From: CAIJNA01 sp964516815
GTDB taxonomy: Bacteria > Campylobacterota > Campylobacteria > Campylobacterales > Arcobacteraceae
Length of the DNA: 64,000 nucleotides
Direction: 5' to 3'
NCBI GenBank assembly: GCA_964516815.1
Contig: CAZEXK010000007.1
Span: forward strand, 1-64,000
Made by a program: the position numbers and the translations under genes. Below are positions 61,117 through 64,000 of this stretch, piece after piece. The notes under the pieces were generated by a model. It was not told the DNA's origin and did not search any database. It worked only from the letters and a program-made list of their open reading frames with translations. Every line of letters starts with the position of its first letter. Within the stretch, counting starts at the first letter, position 1.

Positions 61117-63876
61117 TTAATTTACAACGCTATGACATCTGTGACAAAGTGATTGCTCATCTTGTGCTCTATATTTCCAGCATCTTGGACATTTACTTTT
61201 ACTTGCATTATAAACTTCAAATGTAAAGTCATTTACTTTAAAAGTGGCAAGTGAATTTTCTTCACTATGTTTTATTAGCTTAGAAACAATAAATAAATCT
61301 TCAGCTTCTGTACTAGTTAACTCTAGTATATCAGAACAATCTGTAAAAATAACTAATTCTAAAGTTGATTTAATAATTTTATCTTTTTTTAATATTTCAA
61401 CTGATTCATTAAATTTCTCTTTAGCTTGAAATAAAACATCTGTATTTAATGTTGATTGTACAAATGGTAAATGATATTTTTTAAAGTCAAATATATCTTT
61501 AGCATCATCTTTAATAAATGAAGGTGCATAAGTTAATAACTCATCCATAGTATAAGTTAATATTGGTGCTAAAGTACTTATAAGTGATTTGGCAATCATT
61601 GCCATTGCACTTTGTGAGGCTCTTCTTTGCAGCCCATTTTTTGAATCACAGTATAATTTATCTTTACAAACATCTAAATAAATATTTGATAGATCAGCTA
61701 CTAGAAAGTTGTTAAGTTTATTTATTCCCTTACTATAATCATATGATTTAAAATCTGCATCAATACTGTCAAATACTATTTTACTTTTTGCAATTATCCA
61801 TGTATCAAAAGTTCCAAATGTTTGAATTTCTTTAATTTCATCCAAATCAGAAATATTTGCAAATAAAAATCGTATAGTATTTCTTATTTTTCTATATTGT
61901 TCACTCATTTGTTTTAAAATTTCATCAGATATCTTTAAATCATTTTGATAATCACTCATAGCAACCCAAAGTCTTAATATTTCAGATCCATATTGTTTAA
62001 TCACTTTATCTGGTGCAAGTACATTACCTTTAGATTTTGACATCTTTTCACCTTTACTATCAACAGTAAATCCATGAGTCAAAATATTTTTATATGGAGC
62101 TTGTTCACTTGAAGCAAATGATGTTAAAAGTGACGATTGAAACCAACCTCTATGTTGATCACTTCCTTCTAAATATATATCAGCAGGATAAGAACCAGCA
62201 TCGTAATTACCACTTCTTAATACAGCATTTTGAGTTGACCCTGAATCAAACCAAACATCAAGTATATCCATAGTTTTTTCTAAATCACTGGCATTTAGAC
62301 CAGAGTTTGGAACTAAAAGTTCTTCAATACTCATATCGTACCATGCATCAGCGCCTTTTTGTTCAAAAATTGCAGCTATATAATCTAATACTTTTTCATC
62401 ATATATTACTTCACCTGTAATTTTATTGATAAAAAATGCTATAGGAACTCCCCAATCTCTTTGTCTTGATATACACCAATCTGGTCTATTTTCAATCATT
62501 GAGTTTAATCTATTTTCTCCATGAGATGGATAAAACTTAATATCTTTTATTGCATTTAATGCATTGTTTCTTAAAGTTTTGTCACCTTTACCGTATACAT
62601 CATCAATAGATATAAACCATTGTTTTGTAGCTCTAAAAATAATTGGTTTATGTGTTCTCCAACAGTGAGGGTAAGAATGAGTTATATCAACCTTTTTAAT
62701 TAAGGCATCTTCTAAAAGTTCTAAGATTCTATCATTAGCTTTAAATACATTTACATTTAAAAACTCTTGTGGATTTGGTAATAGTTTTTCTCTTACAATT
62801 GTATTGTCATAAGTACCATTTGCTGCAACTGGCATAATAATTTCTAAGTTATATTTTAAACTTACTTTATAATCATCTTCTCCATGTCCTCCAGCTGTAT
62901 GGACTGCACCAGTTCCTGAGTCCATGAGTACATGATCACCTAAAACAATAGTAGAAGTTCTACCGTTTAGTGGGTTTATTGCTATATTATTTTCAAATAT
63001 ACTTGATTCAAATGTTTTTAATATCTTACCTTTTATTATTTCATTTGTAATACAAAAGTCATAAAGTGCATTTGCAATTATGAATCCATCGCTTGTTAAT
63101 ACATAGTCTTGTGTAGGATTTAATGAAATTGCAGTATTTGCAGGAAGAGTCCAAGGAGTTGTAGTCCAAATAATAAAAGAAACTTTTTGATTTTCTAGGT
63201 TATGAATTTTTTTAAATTCATCTTGCATTTCAAAAGCAACGTATATTGACGGAGATACCTTATCTTTGTATTCAACTTCTGCTTCTGCTAAAGCTGTTTG
63301 AGCAGCCCAAGACCAAAAAACAGGTTTACTTCTTTGAATTAATAAACCTTGTTTTGCAATTGCTATTAGTTCTCTATATATGTTTGCTTCAAACTTAAAA
63401 TCCATAGTAAGGTATGGTTTATCCCAATCAGCAATTACACCTAATTGTTTAAATTCATTTTTTTGGATATCTATAAACTTACTTGCATGGTCTCTACAAA
63501 GTTGTCTTAACTTTGATTTCTCTAATGCTTTTTTCTTAGCTCCACCAATTTTTTCTTCAACTTTTTGTTCAATTGGTAAACCATGACAATCCCAACCAGG
63601 AGTAAACCTTGTAGATTTTCCATCAAAATAATGGTACTTAACAATAATATCTTTTAATATTTTATTTAATGCATGACCTATGTGTATGTTTCCATTTGCA
63701 TACGGTGGTCCATCATGAAAAGTAAAGCTTTCTTTACCTTTTCTATTATTTTTCATTCTGTCATAAACTTTTTGTTCATCCCAAAGTTTGTATTTTTTAG
63801 GTTCGTTTTGTGGTAGATTTCCTCTCATTGGAAAATCTGTTTTTGGCAATAGTAATGAATCTTTATAATCAATCAT
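61117..63876 (-). CDS. ileS: Isoleucyl-tRNA synthetase
   Basis: Class I synthetase, 919 residues. The HIGH motif is in PYANGNIHIGHALNKILKD and KMSKS in GEKMSKSKGNVLAP. The editing domain carries WTTTPWTLPANTAI, and the C-terminal zinc finger has CPRCWKYR and CHRCHSVVN. This is the bacterial type 1 form with the C-terminal zinc finger. It heads the minus-strand operon and has a TATAAT 31 bases upstream. Confidence 0.98.
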   Translation of the reverse strand: MIDYKDSLLLPKTDFPMRGNLPQNEPKKYKLWDEQKVYDRMKNNRKGKESFTFHDGPPYANGNIHIGHALNKILKDIIVKYHYFDGKSTRFTPGWDCHGLPIEQKVEEKIGGAKKKALEKSKLRQLCRDHASKFIDIQKNEFKQLGVIADWDKPYLTMDFKFEANIYRELIAIAKQGLLIQRSKPVFWSWAAQTALAEAEVEYKDKVSPSIYVAFEMQDEFKKIHNLENQKVSFIIWTTTPWTLPANTAISLNPTQDYVLTSDGFIIANALYDFCITNEIIKGKILKTFESSIFENNIAINPLNGRTSTIVLGDHVLMDSGTGAVHTAGGHGEDDYKVSLKYNLEIIMPVAANGTYDNTIVREKLLPNPQEFLNVNVFKANDRILELLEDALIKKVDITHSYPHCWRTHKPIIFRATKQWFISIDDVYGKGDKTLRNNALNAIKDIKFYPSHGENRLNSMIENRPDWCISRQRDWGVPIAFFINKITGEVIYDEKVLDYIAAIFEQKGADAWYDMSIEELLVPNSGLNASDLEKTMDILDVWFDSGSTQNAVLRSGNYDAGSYPADIYLEGSDQHRGWFQSSLLTSFASSEQAPYKNILTHGFTVDSKGEKMSKSKGNVLAPDKVIKQYGSEILRLWVAMSDYQNDLKISDEILKQMSEQYRKIRNTIRFLFANISDLDEIKEIQTFGTFDTWIIAKSKIVFDSIDADFKSYDYSKGINKLNNFLVADLSNIYLDVCKDKLYCDSKNGLQRRASQSAMAMIAKSLISTLAPILTYTMDELLTYAPSFIKDDAKDIFDFKKYHLPFVQSTLNTDVLFQAKEKFNESVEILKKDKIIKSTLELVIFTDCSDILELTSTEAEDLFIVSKLIKHSEENSLATFKVNDFTFEVYNASKSKCPRCWKYRAQDEQSLCHRCHSVVN

Positions 63877-63906
63877 TATTTTGTATCCTTGAATTAAATA
63901 TACGCG

Positions 63907-63912
63907 ATTATA
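63907..63912 (-). promoter_or_regulatory. Sigma70 -10 box of the ileS operon
   Basis: Minus-strand TATAAT in AGATATAATCGCG, 31 bases before the ileS ATG. It again has the GATATAATC context. Confidence 0.6.
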
Positions 63913-63930
63913 TCTTAATGTTAGTAAATT

Positions 63931-63936
63931 TATAAT
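63931..63936 (+). promoter_or_regulatory. Sigma70 -10 box of the right-edge gene
   Basis: Plus-strand TATAAT 24 bases before the ATG at 63960, divergent from the ileS promoter. Confidence 0.5.
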
Positions 63937-63959
63937 AAAATTTATAAAAGGAATAAAAT

Positions 63960-64000
63960 ATGAATGAACAAGATATGATTAATTTTCAAAATAGATTAAA
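63960..64000 (+). CDS. 5' end of an unidentified gene, cut by the window edge
   Basis: ATG at 63960 preceded by AAAAGGAATAAA; the first residues are MNEQDMINFQNRLK. Too short to identify. Confidence 0.6.
   Translation, partial: MNEQDMINFQNRL

Overview
This is an AT-rich (clearly below 30% GC by eye), gene-dense chromosomal segment of a Campylobacterota (Epsilonproteobacteria) bacterium, most likely an Arcobacter-like lineage. The evidence is the block tuf-rpmG-tRNA(Trp)-secE-nusG-rplK-rplA-rplJ-rplL-rpoB-rpoC with rpoB and rpoC as separate, slightly overlapping genes (Helicobacter and Wolinella fuse them). An HP0268-type small protein beside miaB, the three-cysteine form of L33, and TATAAT -10 boxes with little -35 also fit. 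Two runs of exactly 100 N (27940-28039, 41347-41446) show a scaffolded draft assembly.

Layout: 1-13367 is the translation/transcription block with an L10 leader and several intergenic hairpins. 13.4-17.7 kb holds a U32-family protein, purE, a decayed metallo-beta-lactamase-fold gene, a DEAD-box helicase, a PhnA-like protein and a probable lipA tail fragment. 17.8-21.2 kb has a chemoreceptor, a small membrane ORF with no standard start codon, and a minus-strand tRNA operon (Pro-His-Arg-Leu) with a perfect TTGACA-17-TATAAT promoter and a rho-independent terminator. 21.3-35.8 kb carries NAD(P)HX repair, a SUI1-like factor, class Ia ribonucleotide reductase, RidA, a nitrilase-family protein, an esterase, a dCMP deaminase, a SurA-like chaperone, gatB, hom and a YyaL-like protein. 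35.8-42.7 kb carries a bitopic protein of unknown function, a DUF374 acyltransferase, miaB, HP0268-like, azlC/azlD (azlC is frameshifted and both are cut by the second gap) and an SbmA/BacA-type transporter.

42.9-48.6 kb is a polyamine/omega-amino-acid ABC transporter (ATPase, binding protein, two permeases), intact, lying between two ruined enzyme genes: an aldehyde dehydrogenase C-terminal fragment and an aminotransferase with large internal deletions. 48.7-57.2 kb is nusA-cysS-thrB-ylxR-infB-rbfA-rimP-ribD. 57.2-63.9 kb is a minus-strand operon running ileS, small membrane protein, nfu, TPR-like protein, murE, ferredoxin, ybaB and ispA. The start of one further gene lies at the right edge.

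No CRISPR array, rRNA operon, insertion sequence or prophage was seen. The main unusual signal is gene decay or non-standard decoding. There are four gene remnants, one azlC reading frame broken exactly at a canonical -1 slippery heptamer (A AAA AAC followed by TAA), and three otherwise intact small ORFs in which ATA sits where ATG is expected. The simplest reading is ongoing reductive evolution; ATA initiation and programmed frameshifting are the more exciting testable alternatives.
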